DNA of 64,000 nucleotides from Flavobacterium endoglycinae (GTDB lineage Bacteria; Bacteroidota; Bacteroidia; Flavobacteriales; Flavobacteriaceae): the NCBI RefSeq assembly GCF_017352115.1, contig NZ_CP071448.1, positions 1,635,001-1,699,000 on the forward strand, given 5' to 3'. The notes under the pieces were generated by a model. It worked only from the letters and a program-made list of their open reading frames with translations, ran no database searches and was not told where the DNA came from. Position 1 is the stretch's first letter, and the number at the start of each line of letters is the position of its first letter. Below are positions 52,058 to 63,500 of the stretch, in pieces. Position numbers and translations under genes: made by a program.

Positions 52058-52645
52058 TTATTTAAAGAAATATAAAAACAAAAATAATAACACCCACAAA
52101 AGGTCTAAAAAGTGCCAATACATTGCACCTAGTTCTATTCCAAGAGTTTGAGTCGAATTGTATTTTTGTTTAAAATGATTATAAATTATAAATAAAAGTG
52201 AAATTAAGCCCCCTAAAAGGTGCAGTAAGTGCATAACCGCGATTACATACAGAAAAGTTGTAGTAATTGAACTACCTTGTCCTGTCATGTAATAACCGCT
52301 TTCGATGATTTGACCAAATCCTCTGAATTGTAAAAACACAAATAGAACACCTAACACTAATGTTGCTAAAAGAAAAGATGTTGTAGCGCTTCTGTTTCCG
52401 TTTGAAATTGCTTTTTTAGCAAGATAAAAAGTAACACTGCAACCAATAATTACTGCAGTACTAAAGAAAAAAGCACTTGGTATTTGAAAATCCTTCAACC
52501 AGTCTGCTCTTGATTTACTTACTACAAATGCGCTGGTAAGTCCAGCAAACATCATGGTCATACTTACCATTGCGAATAACAGAATCAGCTTGGCCGACTT
52601 TGATTTTCTTACTTGCTCTTCGCTTGTTGTTATTGTCATTTCCAT
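52058..52645 (-). CDS. Haem-copper oxidase subunit III-like protein (short form)
   Basis: 195 residues, five helices, ending LGIELGAMYWHFLDLLWVLLFLFLYFF, which is the subunit III C-terminal signature. It begins with a Lys-rich cytoplasmic start and MMFAGLTSAFVVSKSRADWL. Two subunit III-type genes in tandem are known from Bacteroidota oxidase operons. It follows cyoE by 2 bases. Confidence 0.9.
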   Translation of the reverse strand: MEMTITTSEEQVRKSKSAKLILLFAMVSMTMMFAGLTSAFVVSKSRADWLKDFQIPSAFFFSTAVIIGCSVTFYLAKKAISNGNRSATTSFLLATLVLGVLFVFLQFRGFGQIIESGYYMTGQGSSITTTFLYVIAVMHLLHLLGGLISLLFIIYNHFKQKYNSTQTLGIELGAMYWHFLDLLWVLLFLFLYFFK

Positions 52646-52647
52646 AA

Positions 52648-53550
52648 CTATCTTAAAAATTTATCTACTATAAATACAATCTGCAGTAAAGAAATATACG
52701 AAACACTAACTAACATTAATGTTCTAGCTGCTTTTGCAGTTCGTAATTGATACAAACGAACGGCATAAAACAACATCCATAATCCTAACAAAAATACTAA
52801 AACCGCAGCGATTGGCGATATAAACAATTGTCCTGTATACCCTAAAACCGGAAGCAATGATGCTATAATCAGCCAGATGGTGTACAAAATTACCTGTAAT
52901 GCGGTGCCGTTATCTTTTTTACCTGTTGGCAGCATAAAGATTCCTGCTTTCTCATAATCTTCATATAAAAACCAGCCAATTGACCAGAAATGAGGAAACT
53001 GCCAGAAAAACTGAATTAAAAATAAGGTTCCTGCCTCGATACCAAATTCTCCTGTAGCCGCAACCCATCCTAACATAAATGGAATTGCACCTGGAAAAGC
53101 TCCCACAAAAACAGATAAGGAAGTAACTGTTTTTAGCGGTGTATAGATACTGGTGTAAAGAAAAATCGAAATTGCAGCAAACATTGCTGACTTTGCATTG
53201 ATTGTATACAGCAATACTATACCTATTACAGTAAGAAGACTGGCAACAATAAGTGCTGTTATTTTAGACATACGCCCAGAAGCAACAGGACGATTTTTAG
53301 TGCGATCCATTAAAGAATCGATATCTTTTTCAATTACCTGATTAAAGGCATTTGAAGCACCAACCATACAGTAACCGCCAATTGCTAAAACAATCAGAAC
53401 ATTCCATTTAAATGGATTTTCGTCATTAACACCTAATAAATATCCGGCTATTGAAGAGAACAAAACACTAATAGCTAAACCAGCCTTAGTAATCTCTTTG
53501 AAATCCAGAAATATTGATTTTATTGAAAATGTATTTTTAGCAGCGTTCAA
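52648..53550 (-). CDS. cyoE: Protohaem IX farnesyltransferase (haem O synthase)
   Basis: 300 residues from a TTG at 53550. The longest frame starts at a TTG at 53586, but that triplet belongs to a -7 promoter box (53584-53591), so the shorter form is favoured. Eight to nine helices and the prenyl-diphosphate motif NAFNQVIEKDIDSLMDRTKNRP with a second Asp-rich loop (YTSIYTPLKT region). It farnesylates haem b to haem O for the oxidase encoded downstream. Confidence 0.93.
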   Translation of the reverse strand: MNAAKNTFSIKSIFLDFKEITKAGLAISVLFSSIAGYLLGVNDENPFKWNVLIVLAIGGYCMVGASNAFNQVIEKDIDSLMDRTKNRPVASGRMSKITALIVASLLTVIGIVLLYTINAKSAMFAAISIFLYTSIYTPLKTVTSLSVFVGAFPGAIPFMLGWVAATGEFGIEAGTLFLIQFFWQFPHFWSIGWFLYEDYEKAGIFMLPTGKKDNGTALQVILYTIWLIIASLLPVLGYTGQLFISPIAAVLVFLLGLWMLFYAVRLYQLRTAKAARTLMLVSVSYISLLQIVFIVDKFLR

Positions 53551-53583
53551 TACCGTAGTCTTTGTGATTTTTTTTGAGTGCTG

Positions 53584-53591
53584 CAAATGTA
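53584..53591 (-). promoter_or_regulatory. Putative -7 box of the cyoE-oxidase operon
   Basis: Minus-strand TACATTTG fits TAnnTTTG; start of transcription would be about 25 bases before the TTG start at 53550. The same octamer recurs before gcvH (57493-57500). Confidence 0.45.
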
Positions 53592-53707
53592 CAAATTAGA
53601 TTGTAGAATTTAAGCCTATAAAATTAGATTTTTTTCAATAAACCCTTTATAGAATAAGAACTTGCCAATCTTTAACACTATTATTTTGAAAAATCTTATT
53701 AAAAATC

Positions 53708-55819
53708 CTAGTAATCAAAATACCAATTAAAGATATCAGAACGCAATCCGATAGTAAACCATGTGGTACTTTGTTTAAAAGTAGTGGCTGTTTCCTGAGT
53801 TGGATCAAAATTTCTATAGATAAAGCTTCCAAAAAGCTTCAAATTTGTAATTGGATTTATCAAATATCCTCCTTGAATATCCGCAATAAAAACACTTGTT
53901 TTATTTCCCTGCCCTACTTTTACGCCTTTATCATACGGGCGGTTATCGTCGTAGCTTTTATAAATATTCCCGCCATAATTATAACTGTCTTCTGCAGTAT
54001 CAAAATCAAGACCGCGTGTTCCCGCAGTAAATTTAGCATCGGCAAAAAGACGTCCTTTATGGTAACGGCCAATAAGAATTAATTCATTAAAGTTTCCTCC
54101 CCACTGGTGCCCAATACTTTGGTTATTGTGCCCATAATTGGTAATAACAGCACTATGCGAATACACATAAGGACGAACGCGATTGTACTCTAACTGCAAA
54201 AGAAGATCCTTAACTTCAAATGCATTATAGTATTTCGCTCCTAATTGATATCCAAATTTATTTCTCCAGCTTTTCTCTCCTGCGCCCATGTCGCTTACTG
54301 AAAATTCATCCAATAAAAACTGTCCGTAGATATTAATACTGTTATTCCATTTGTATTTTGCTGTAGCTCCCAAAAGTGCGTTTCCACTTCTTGAAGATGA
54401 TGAAAACTCTACAGAACGGTAAAATATAATTGGGTTTACAAAGTTGATATCAAATCCTCTATTATTGCTATCCGTCCAAACTACAGATTCAAAAAATCCT
54501 AAATTCAATCGGTTCGATACGTTCCAGCTCAAATAGTGATTCGCCATAAATTTAGTAGCGTACGTTCTGTCAACTGTTACATCAGGACGGACATCTTTCA
54601 GCCACATATAAGTATTGGTATACTTTATTTTCCAAAAATTCGTATTGATTTTAAAGTAAGGATATGGACTTGCCCCGTCACTTTCTAATAACGAACGATA
54701 TCCATCACCAATAAAATTTCTGCCGTATCCTAACTGAAAATCAAATATTTTACTTGGAGCAAATGTAATATTGGCTTCTGCCAAAGGGAAATCGTACGCA
54801 TCAGTATTAAATCGTTTTGCAATTCCCATTCCTGGAATAATCGCTGGATTTCCTCCTGAAGGCTTTAAGGTTTCTGCATATGTATTGTAATATCCCGCAA
54901 ATCGTCCCTGACTTTCAAAAACAGTCGTTGTAAAGTTGATTTGTTTTCCTAATCCTCCTCTAAAATTAAGGGCACGTGTATTTACATAGGAATACGATGC
55001 GTCAAGATCCGAAGCTTTTCCTAATTGAAGATCGACAATTGGGTTTAATGCCAGCCAATAATCTTCACCTTGAATCTGCACCATATTTTCATTCCACCAT
55101 TTTCTTCCCAACCAGCTCGAAACATTTTTCTGCAACGATTGGTTTACGGCTTTTAAATTGTAATATTTTGAAACCTCAGCATATGTATAAGGCTTAGAAG
55201 CTGTGTGGTTGTTACTTCCAATCTGGTTCATAGCTCCATCAAACTGTGCGTAGTAACTGTGTGAAAATGGAATATTTAAATGACTATCAAATTCTGGCAT
55301 ATTGTATTTTTTATACACAATACTGTCTAATTCTGTCATTGGTTTTTCTATCGGCTTTAAAATTTCGGCTGCAGCCAAAGCTTCTGCTTCAATTTGATCG
55401 GCAGTTTTTAAAGGTATATCAATTGTAATAGTATATTTTGAATACGTCGGCCTTCCGTTATAAGTCGATGGTTTTATTTTTGGGAATTTGCCAAAAGTAC
55501 GTTTTGCTTCTTCTACCAATTCATCATTTACAGCATTTACATAAATCACTTTGAATTCACCATTGGCATCAACTTCAAAAAGCACTCTTACCTCGCCTTT
55601 GTAATTGTTTTGTTTAAGATTTGCTGGAACTTCAAAATTATTATACACAAAATCCTGAACTTCTCTGTAGAAACATTTTTCCAATTCTTTTGCCTGAAGA
55701 TTTTCGCATTTTGGAAAAACCGGAAATTGTTCTGAAATAAAACCAGGTTTTACACTTGTTTCCTGGCTAAAAACAAGTAATGGTAAAATGATAACAAATG
55801 ATAAAAAAAACTTATTCAC
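53708..55819 (-). CDS. remB: Gliding motility protein RemB
   Basis: 703 residues. Signal peptide ending LLVFSQ, a TonB-C-terminal-like region (about 80-140: GEVRVLFEVDANGEFKVIYVN), then a large outer-membrane domain with strands such as FDFQLGYGRNFIGDGYRSLL and NSINIYGQFLLDEFSVSDM. RemB is required for full spreading in F. johnsoniae. The neighbourhood sprA-gcvH-vanZ-deoC-remB supports the name from my knowledge of that genome; exact function is not known. It follows deoC by 18 bases. Confidence 0.87.
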   Translation of the reverse strand: MNKFFLSFVIILPLLVFSQETSVKPGFISEQFPVFPKCENLQAKELEKCFYREVQDFVYNNFEVPANLKQNNYKGEVRVLFEVDANGEFKVIYVNAVNDELVEEAKRTFGKFPKIKPSTYNGRPTYSKYTITIDIPLKTADQIEAEALAAAEILKPIEKPMTELDSIVYKKYNMPEFDSHLNIPFSHSYYAQFDGAMNQIGSNNHTASKPYTYAEVSKYYNLKAVNQSLQKNVSSWLGRKWWNENMVQIQGEDYWLALNPIVDLQLGKASDLDASYSYVNTRALNFRGGLGKQINFTTTVFESQGRFAGYYNTYAETLKPSGGNPAIIPGMGIAKRFNTDAYDFPLAEANITFAPSKIFDFQLGYGRNFIGDGYRSLLESDGASPYPYFKINTNFWKIKYTNTYMWLKDVRPDVTVDRTYATKFMANHYLSWNVSNRLNLGFFESVVWTDSNNRGFDINFVNPIIFYRSVEFSSSSRSGNALLGATAKYKWNNSINIYGQFLLDEFSVSDMGAGEKSWRNKFGYQLGAKYYNAFEVKDLLLQLEYNRVRPYVYSHSAVITNYGHNNQSIGHQWGGNFNELILIGRYHKGRLFADAKFTAGTRGLDFDTAEDSYNYGGNIYKSYDDNRPYDKGVKVGQGNKTSVFIADIQGGYLINPITNLKLFGSFIYRNFDPTQETATTFKQSTTWFTIGLRSDIFNWYFDY

Positions 55820-55837
55820 GTAATTTAGGGCTTTTAT

Positions 55838-56581
55838 TTAATATTGATTTGAGGTATTCTTTCCGTCTGCAATGGTTTTTGCTGCAGATGTTCCAATTCT
55901 TTTGACTCCTAAACGAATCATTTCTACGGCGTCTTCATATGAACGAACTCCTCCGGCTGCTTTTACAGGCAGCGGCGAAGCATTTTCTAACATCATAATT
56001 ATAGATGGAATGGTGGCTCCGTTTGGCAGATTGTTTTCTGTTTTGTAGAAACCGGTAGAAGATTTCACAAAAACAGAAGCATAATCATCTTCTTTAAAAT
56101 GAGAAATAATCACATTTTTAATCAATGCCGACAGTTGAATAATTTCTTTATCGGTCAAAGCGGCAACTTCGATTATCCATTTAACGGTTTTATTTTTTGC
56201 CAGTCCAATCTGAGTTCCTATTAAAACTTCTTCTTTTACCAACGAAATATCTCCGTTTTTAAAAGCTTCATAATTACATACGAAATCAAGATCGTCTGCT
56301 CCGTTTTCAATAGCTTCGTTGGCTTCTTTTATTTTAGTTTCCAAACTTGAAGTCCCCTGCGGAAAATCGATAACGGTGCCAACCAGCAAAGTTGAATCTG
56401 CTTTCAAAATCATTTCTTTGGCTAAAGCCACATATTCTGGGCGAATCATGATAAGCTTAAATTGTTCTTTGATCGCTTCAGCAATTGCATTTTTAACCAC
56501 AACGGTATTTTCTTCTTCAGAAATTCCAGCCTGAGAAGCCGTTTTTAAATATGTGGAATCTAAGTATTGCTTGATATTCAT
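55838..56581 (-). CDS. deoC: Deoxyribose-phosphate aldolase
   Basis: 247 residues. The Schiff-base Lys173 in VFVKSSTGF and the second lysine in VKAAGGVRSYED (about 207) define the family; YLDSTYLKTASQAG at the start is usual. It cleaves deoxyribose 5-phosphate to glyceraldehyde 3-phosphate and acetaldehyde. It is the first gene of a two-gene unit with remB and has a -7 box (TATTTTTG, 56607-56614) upstream. Confidence 0.95.
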   Translation of the reverse strand: MNIKQYLDSTYLKTASQAGISEEENTVVVKNAIAEAIKEQFKLIMIRPEYVALAKEMILKADSTLLVGTVIDFPQGTSSLETKIKEANEAIENGADDLDFVCNYEAFKNGDISLVKEEVLIGTQIGLAKNKTVKWIIEVAALTDKEIIQLSALIKNVIISHFKEDDYASVFVKSSTGFYKTENNLPNGATIPSIIMMLENASPLPVKAAGGVRSYEDAVEMIRLGVKRIGTSAAKTIADGKNTSNQY

Positions 56582-56606
56582 GATTTTGAAATTGAATCGA
56601 ATGGGG

Positions 56607-56614
56607 CAAAAATA
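56607..56614 (-). promoter_or_regulatory. Putative -7 box of deoC-remB
   Basis: Minus-strand TATTTTTG, about 26 bases before the deoC start, between the terminator of the vanZ-like gene and deoC. Confidence 0.4.
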
Positions 56615-56667
56615 CGTTTAAATTCAGAAAAAAACCTATTGTATTTCCTGATTTTTAGGCAATAAAA

Positions 56668-56685
56668 AACCCACCGAAGTGGGTT
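56668..56685 (-). terminator. Terminator with UUCG-type loop
   Basis: AACCCAC (56668-56674) and GTGGGTT (56679-56685) around CGAA; on the minus strand the loop is TTCG and the stem is followed by TTTT. It ends the gcvH-vanZ unit. Confidence 0.85.
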
Positions 56686-56694
56686 ATTGTATTC

Positions 56695-57078
56695 TTATAT
56701 TTTATTAATCTGCTTTTTAAAGGCTATCGCCAGAAAAACTGCTGAAACTGCTCCTAATGCATTTGCCAAAACATCACTTACATCTGATGCTCTGGTAACG
56801 GTTAAAACTCCCTGTAGAATTTCGATTGTTATTCCGAAAAAAACAGAAAATATAAACGAAACCAAATACGCTTTATAATCTTCAGATTCTACTCCTTTAA
56901 GCTCTTTTTTAAAGAATAATATCCAAGAAATTGTAAACCCGAAATGGAAACAAAAATGTACAATTTTGTCTACGCTCGGAAAATTAACTTTTGGAATATT
57001 ACTTGAATCCGTCAAACAAAGGTAAGCGATAATTCCAGAACAGATTACTGCCCAGATTAACAATAGTTGTTTAGGCAC
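56695..57078 (-). CDS. VanZ-like membrane protein
   Basis: 127 residues with four helices (3-20, 37-50, 70-85, 98-120). The motif [30 protein letters not shown] is the VanZ-like signature. VanZ-family proteins are of unknown function outside teicoplanin resistance. It overlaps gcvH by 8 bases. Confidence 0.88.
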   Translation of the reverse strand: MPKQLLLIWAVICSGIIAYLCLTDSSNIPKVNFPSVDKIVHFCFHFGFTISWILFFKKELKGVESEDYKAYLVSFIFSVFFGITIEILQGVLTVTRASDVSDVLANALGAVSAVFLAIAFKKQINKI

Positions 57079-57451
57079 CGATAAGTTCTTTGTAAGCTTC
57101 GTCAGACAATAAAGTATCGATTTCTTCTGGATTTGAGATTTTAACTTTAATCATCCATCCCTCTCCATAAGGATCAGAGTTTACGGTTTCAGGAGCACTT
57201 TCTAAATCTTCATTAAAAGCAATAATTTCTCCAGTTAAAGGCAAGAACAAATCTGAAACTGTTTTTACTGCTTCAACTGTTCCAAAAACCTCATCTTTAT
57301 CAAGTGTCTGATCTAAAGTTTCTACTTCAACATACACGATATCTCCTAACTCTTTTTGTGCAAAATGAGTGATTCCTACTGTTGCAACATCTCCTTCAAT
57401 GCTAACCCATTCGTGATCTTTTGTGTACTTTAAATTTGCTGGTATGCTCAT
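57071..57451 (-). CDS. gcvH: Glycine cleavage system H protein
   Basis: 126 residues, the standard size. The lipoylated Lys63 is in [34 protein letters not shown] opens the domain. It shuttles the aminomethyl group among the P, T and L proteins of glycine cleavage. Those partner genes are not in the window. A -7 box (57493-57500) precedes it. Confidence 0.96.
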   Translation of the reverse strand: MSIPANLKYTKDHEWVSIEGDVATVGITHFAQKELGDIVYVEVETLDQTLDKDEVFGTVEAVKTVSDLFLPLTGEIIAFNEDLESAPETVNSDPYGEGWMIKVKISNPEEIDTLLSDEAYKELIGA

Positions 57452-57492
57452 AATTGTGTGTTTGAAAAATTGATATTTTGATAATTTAGTGA

Positions 57493-57500
57493 CAAATGTA
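57493..57500 (-). promoter_or_regulatory. Putative -7 box of gcvH
   Basis: Minus-strand TACATTTG about 42 bases before the start, in the 86-base gap after sprA. Confidence 0.42.
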
Positions 57501-57537
57501 ACAATCTTCTAATAAAATTTCGTTTGAAAACCTAAAT

Positions 57538-60500
57538 TTAATTTCCGAAATTATAACGAAGTGTAAAGCCCGATCTAATGTTTGTTATTGGAAACGATGT
57601 CGAAATAACTGCTTTTGAGAACGAATGATCGTAATAGAAAATTGCCGTTAGGTTTTTACTGAATGAATAATCAGCAGTTAACTTTAACGCCCAGATATTC
57701 TGACCTGCCGCCAGCTGATTATTGTCGTAATCTAAATAACGCACTAGAGTTTGATTATTTCTAAATGAGAAATCGGCTTTTATATTAATATCACTTTTAA
57801 TAATTCCTGTTGGATTGTCTGCCAGTCTTGATGAGAAAATTACATCTTTGAAACGATATCCTAATCCAACTATGTATTCCATTCCTTTTACTTCTGTCAA
57901 TAAGTTATTATCAAAACTCATCGATAATGCTCTGTCTTTTTTAATTTCCGAAAGAACACGAAGAGAACTTTTCAATTCAAAATCCATTCTAATTAATGGA
58001 CTGAATTGTTCTACTAAATTGACATTCGACATGATGATCGAATTATAGAAATTGGTATTTACGTCTTGTACTTTTGGCGAGTCGTTGTAATCGAAATTCG
58101 ATCTAAACTGATTTATAGTATAAGAGGCTCTATAATTATGCTGTAATGAGAAACGTTTAAATTTATCTTTGAAATATTTGTAACGCATTAATCCGTTGTA
58201 TTTAATACTCCAGTTTGGTATTGGGAAACTTCTAAACACACCTGTTGACGAATTTGACGCATCTGCACCTGTATAGGCCGCTACGAAAGCAGGCAATAAT
58301 ACCGCCTGATTGCTTTTGCTGTAACCAATAGGATATCCTTGATTGGAAACGTAGATATTGTAATTAGGATCTGTTTCAGCCGGAATTGGGTTATTTGCAT
58401 CTCCATATCTTGGAATCACAACTCCAGATCCGTAATGTTGTTCTGCGAGACGGTTTGCAATTATTAAACGATTATTTCTGAATTCATCAAATGCTGCAGA
58501 TTCATTTTCGTTACTAGTTGAAAATGCTGTTTTAATTAACACAGTCGAAATTGAGAACATTCCGTAGGTATACGGAGACAATGGCAGATACTCACGTGTT
58601 GTGGGATCAACGCTATATTGTTCTGAAGTATTTTCGGAATACGAACGATCCATTGTCAAATCGATTTTTAAATCAGGGAACAAATCAACATTTGCTGTAA
58701 CTTTTAAAAGTTTATTGGTTACCTGTGTAAAATTCTGGTTGAAATCCTGATACGTAGTCAGCCATCCATTCTTAGCGGCTTCGTAACGAACATCATCCTG
58801 ACTTCCGAATACAAATCCTAAACTTGGTTTTGAAGTTCCAAAGAAACCAACACCCGGCGTATAACCTGGTAAAACGGTTCCGCTGTTTTTAGTATAGTTA
58901 ATTTGAACATTTTTAATACTTGTCAATACACCCATCAATCCATCGTAGAACGGACTGCTGGCTGTAACTGGTTTTGCCGTATTTACAATTTTTTCTCCCG
59001 GTTTTGGCGGTGCTGCTTGTTTTGGTTTGGCCTGTGCTTTTGCTCCCGGCGTTAATCCTAAATACTTATACAGCGTACCCATATTTAACGTTGTGGTAAG
59101 CGTATTAGAATTTGCATTTTGAATTGTATTTCCTAAGTCATACACATTACCGCTATCATCAACATATTCTGAAAATGCTGTTGAAGAACGCTGCCAGCTG
59201 TAATCTGCCGTATACGAATAACTTGCTTTTACGAAACTAAAAATTGGGATTTTGTTAATTGGAATTTCATAGTTCAGCACTAATTGTTGTACGTGCTGGT
59301 TTGGTGTTCCAATATCCCAATAATCATCCCAAATATTAAAATCTTCTTTTGGCGTATTATCGTTGTTTAAGAAGTTTCTAACAATATTGTTTGAAGCTGC
59401 TGTATAATTCAACTTTAATGATTTGGTTAAATTAAAACCAAAACCATATTGATAGTTGAATGCAAAGTTACGTCTGTAAAGCGGATCAAGTCCGATTCCT
59501 TCTACATCAACTTGTCTGTATTGCTGACGATTGCTTTGTCTTAAAATATTAGTATTGAAAGAAATATTTGAAGGCAGGTAATTAAAGTTGAAATCGCTTA
59601 GCAATTTCCAGTAATCACTTTTCTTCATAAATTTCGTATTCTTCAAAGGAGTTACTTCTTTTGGCTGAAAAGTATATGCATAATTGACAGCAGTATTAGA
59701 CTGTTCGTCATTGTAATTTTCAACTTCATAATCATGTCTTTCTACTTGATTGTACGATTGTGAAAATGTAAAATTCTCTACATCATATACATGCGGTTTT
59801 TGCTCCGGCGCGCGGTCTTTTCTAACTCCAATAAAGTTAATACTTCTGCGTTTTGTATAATCTACAGCACGAGTTCTAATGTTGTCTTTCTCTGCTTGAT
59901 CTGTTGTTTCTCTTATCAACTGATCTAATTTAATATCCTGATTGAAAGGGTCGTACTCTGGAGTAATTACTTCTTCACCAATTGCATAATTAAATGGCAG
60001 GTTGATTCCCCATTTTTTAGGCAGTAATTTTCCTAAATTCAAATTGGTAACAATATTATACTGCTGAACATCTTCTCGATCGCGTTCATTAGCTCCTTGT
60101 TCTAAAGACCCGAAACCAATAGTACTTTTTCTTCCTGTTGCCGAAACAGTAGCAAAATCAGCCATATTGGTATCAACATTTAATATCGCTGCCATACCGC
60201 CTTTGTTCTCAAGATCGGCTAAACGAAGTTCATTGAACCAAACTTCTCCTTTAATATCTTTATGATCTGCACGGCTTTTTACACCCACCATTAAATTTCG
60301 AACTAAACCAAAGTTTGGATTACCCTTAATACCTAAAGTTAATTTACTATCACCATCACCACCGCTTACATCTGGATCATTATCTGGATAGTAAATACCA
60401 TTCGCATCTCTTTTACTAGAATTGATATCTATGCTCATGGCTTTGATTTTCATTTTAGTAAGCAATTCAAGAGCTAAATCAATATCATTATCTTCTCTCC

Positions 60501-63500
60501 AAACCTGATCTGCACTTATTGTACATGAACCTCCTGTTGTGGTAACTTTTAATGGAATCTCAATTTGATAGAAGTTTTGCGTAAAGTCATTTCCAATACG
60601 AATGAATCCCACCATCTCGTCATCTAATAATGTATTTTCGTTTGGTAAGGATTCTGCGTGAAGGAACATTTTCAGTTTTTTATACTGACGCATATCCACA
60701 CTTACATTTTTGAAAACCCCTTTTGCATTTTGATACTGTAAACCACTACCTCCTACTCTAACTGCCAACGCCTGTTCATTCTGATTGATAACGGTATTGT
60801 TATTATACAATTGTTCTCTTCGAACTCCCGGAGGCATTACATAATTAACCGGACATTTGGTTCCGTTTTCCTGAATGTTTACAGCTGCAACATCAAACTC
60901 AACTCCATCAGTAGTTGGATTTTGATAATTAGCATCTAATACTCCTGTATATTTTCTCCATTCTCCTCTTACTAAATCTAAAGCCCCAAAACGCATTGTC
61001 ATTTGTCCGTTAAATCCAGTCATAAACATACGCATGAAACGAATAGATCTAAAATCGGTAATATTTCCAACTGTATTTTTAGGCTGCGAAACTGGTATTT
61101 TAAACTGAATCCATCTTGCATTTGTAGTTCCTCCGTTAGGAAGTTCAACATTACTTACTTCACGAATATCTGTAATATAGTTTTCCCCAACCTGCATTCC
61201 CGGTTTTACATCAATACTGTATTCATAATATGCATTAATAGTACTCATCGTATTATCACGGTTGATGTCCTCAACATCTGGAAGTGTAGTCGAACCACGA
61301 TTAGGATCACTTATACTTACGGCTGAGTTTCCTTCTGTACCATTATAGTTTTTATAACGTTCTAAAACACCGCCATCAGTATTTAAATAATAGGTATAAT
61401 CATCTGCCGCTGGATCAGATTCTCCTGCATAGTTTGTATACACAGAACCTTCTCTTGAGCTTGGAAGTCCATCTAAACCAACGTCCTGATTTTTTCTATT
61501 ATCAGCATTGGTATCAAATGCATAAATCAAAGATTGCGATGCTGGAACATCTCCCCAAATAGGCTGTGGATTTACCATTACCTGATCAGGTCCTAATCCA
61601 TTTTCGTATTGTTTTCTTCCATCTTTCAAAATATCTTCAGAGATTTCACCTAAGTTGAAGTATATTTTACCTGTATTATTACCCGCCGCCTGCGAATTTC
61701 CCACATAAGGATCAAGTACCCAAAACTGGATATACTCTACATTTCCCTGCTCAAAATTGGTTGAATTTAAAGCACGCATAATACCTCCAAAATTAGTTGA
61801 AGGATCACTCGATCCAAAACTTGGATTATTATTATATGGTCCTCTTTCAGATGGATAATACGTTAAATCAAGTGTATTGACCACTTGAATTTGCCCTTGT
61901 GCAATATCGGTATTTGGATATAACTCACGACTATAAATCCGTCTTGTAGTATTTAGAGACAAATCATCGTTTGAAATTCCAGAAGGTTTTGAAGAATAAA
62001 AAACAGGGTCAATGGTATACCATGATAGTTTCGCTCTCTTAAAACCATAATCTAAAGTGCTGAAATTTCCATTAAAGGTATTATCATTTATATTACCTAC
62101 TAATGGCGTAGATGACAAACTCCAAGCATACGCCGAACGCATATCGATAGTAGACTGTGATCCTTCAAAATCATCTACATAAATAGTAGCTTCTCCTTGA
62201 AAGTCACTTGCCTTTGGAGCATCTGGTTTTAAAAATGCAACTTCTCCTCTAATTGAAAGGTTAGAAGGAACATCGGTATCTATATTTGGAAGTTTATTTG
62301 CTAATCTGGTTAAGAAAGGAACTTCTGTTGAATAATTTCCGTTAAATCCAAAAATCGTATTGTTTACTGATTCCTGACCATAAGTCGATTTTTGAGTAAA
62401 CGGTCTTTCGGTCATTTTTAAATAAGTACCACCAACTACAAATTTATCGGAAATTTTGTGCTCAACATTGAATCCCATAAATCTTCGGGTTTGTTGTCCA
62501 AAAATTGAATTATTTTCCAACGAAACTTCAATTGGCGTATTTGATGCTTGTAAAGAAGGATCCAAAATCTGAACTCTTCCTAACTGATAATCGACACTAT
62601 AATCAATTCCTTCTACCAGCACTCTTCCTGCCGCTGTTACAACAACAGATCCCTGCGGTACATTGAATGCTCCAATTGGAATACCGTTACTTCCTGATGA
62701 TTTGTATTTTCCTCTCAGTAAGTATTTGTTTTTATCACTGTCTTGTAAAGCTCCCGACTGGGTGTTACGATACATGTTTCTAAACACATATTTTCTCTGG
62801 TTTGCATTGTAGGTACCTGGATCGTTATAGGATTGTCCAGCACCATCTTGTAACTTATTAAAGATAAGCTCTCCAAAAGGCTCTTTTGTGGTAAAGATAA
62901 TACGTCCGTTTTGTACATCGACTGTAATTCCCGGAACATAATCGAAGAAACCGTCTCCGCCCGTCTGTGGATCATTATTGTAATTTAAGCGATCCAGATT
63001 AAAGACATTCAACAAAGGGGTATCTGTCAATTTCATGTCTGGTGCAGGATTTGTTGGAAAAGTAGATCCCTGAACCGGAGTAATATAATTTATAGGTGAA
63101 GGATCTGTATATAAAATGTTCAGCCTAAAATCGTCTTGTTTTAATTGATATGCCTGTGGAATTTGGTAAACGTTTTTCATCATCAGGTTCCAAACCGGAT
63201 TGGTTACGTTTGTCAAGTTACTTTTCAGCATTTTTAATACTAAACTTTGAGAAATAACCGCCTGATTTCCGTTGCCATTTCCTGTTACCACGGTTGCATC
63301 GGCACCATTGCTGGCAAATTCCCCAACTTGGTATACTTTTCCTCCAACTGTATATTCAAAGGCAACTGCTAGAATTTCATCATTTGCCAAACGTTGCTGC
63401 AAAGAGATATATCCTAACTGTGCATTAAAGGTATATTCGTTTGTGGTTAATTTACGGGCATTTTCTAAAATAGAGTAATCGGTTGCTTCGCTGATATTAG

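Noticed and set aside
57815-63478. Plus-strand frames opposite sprA
   Set aside because: Short, no motif, no promoter; antisense shadows of a long coding sequence.
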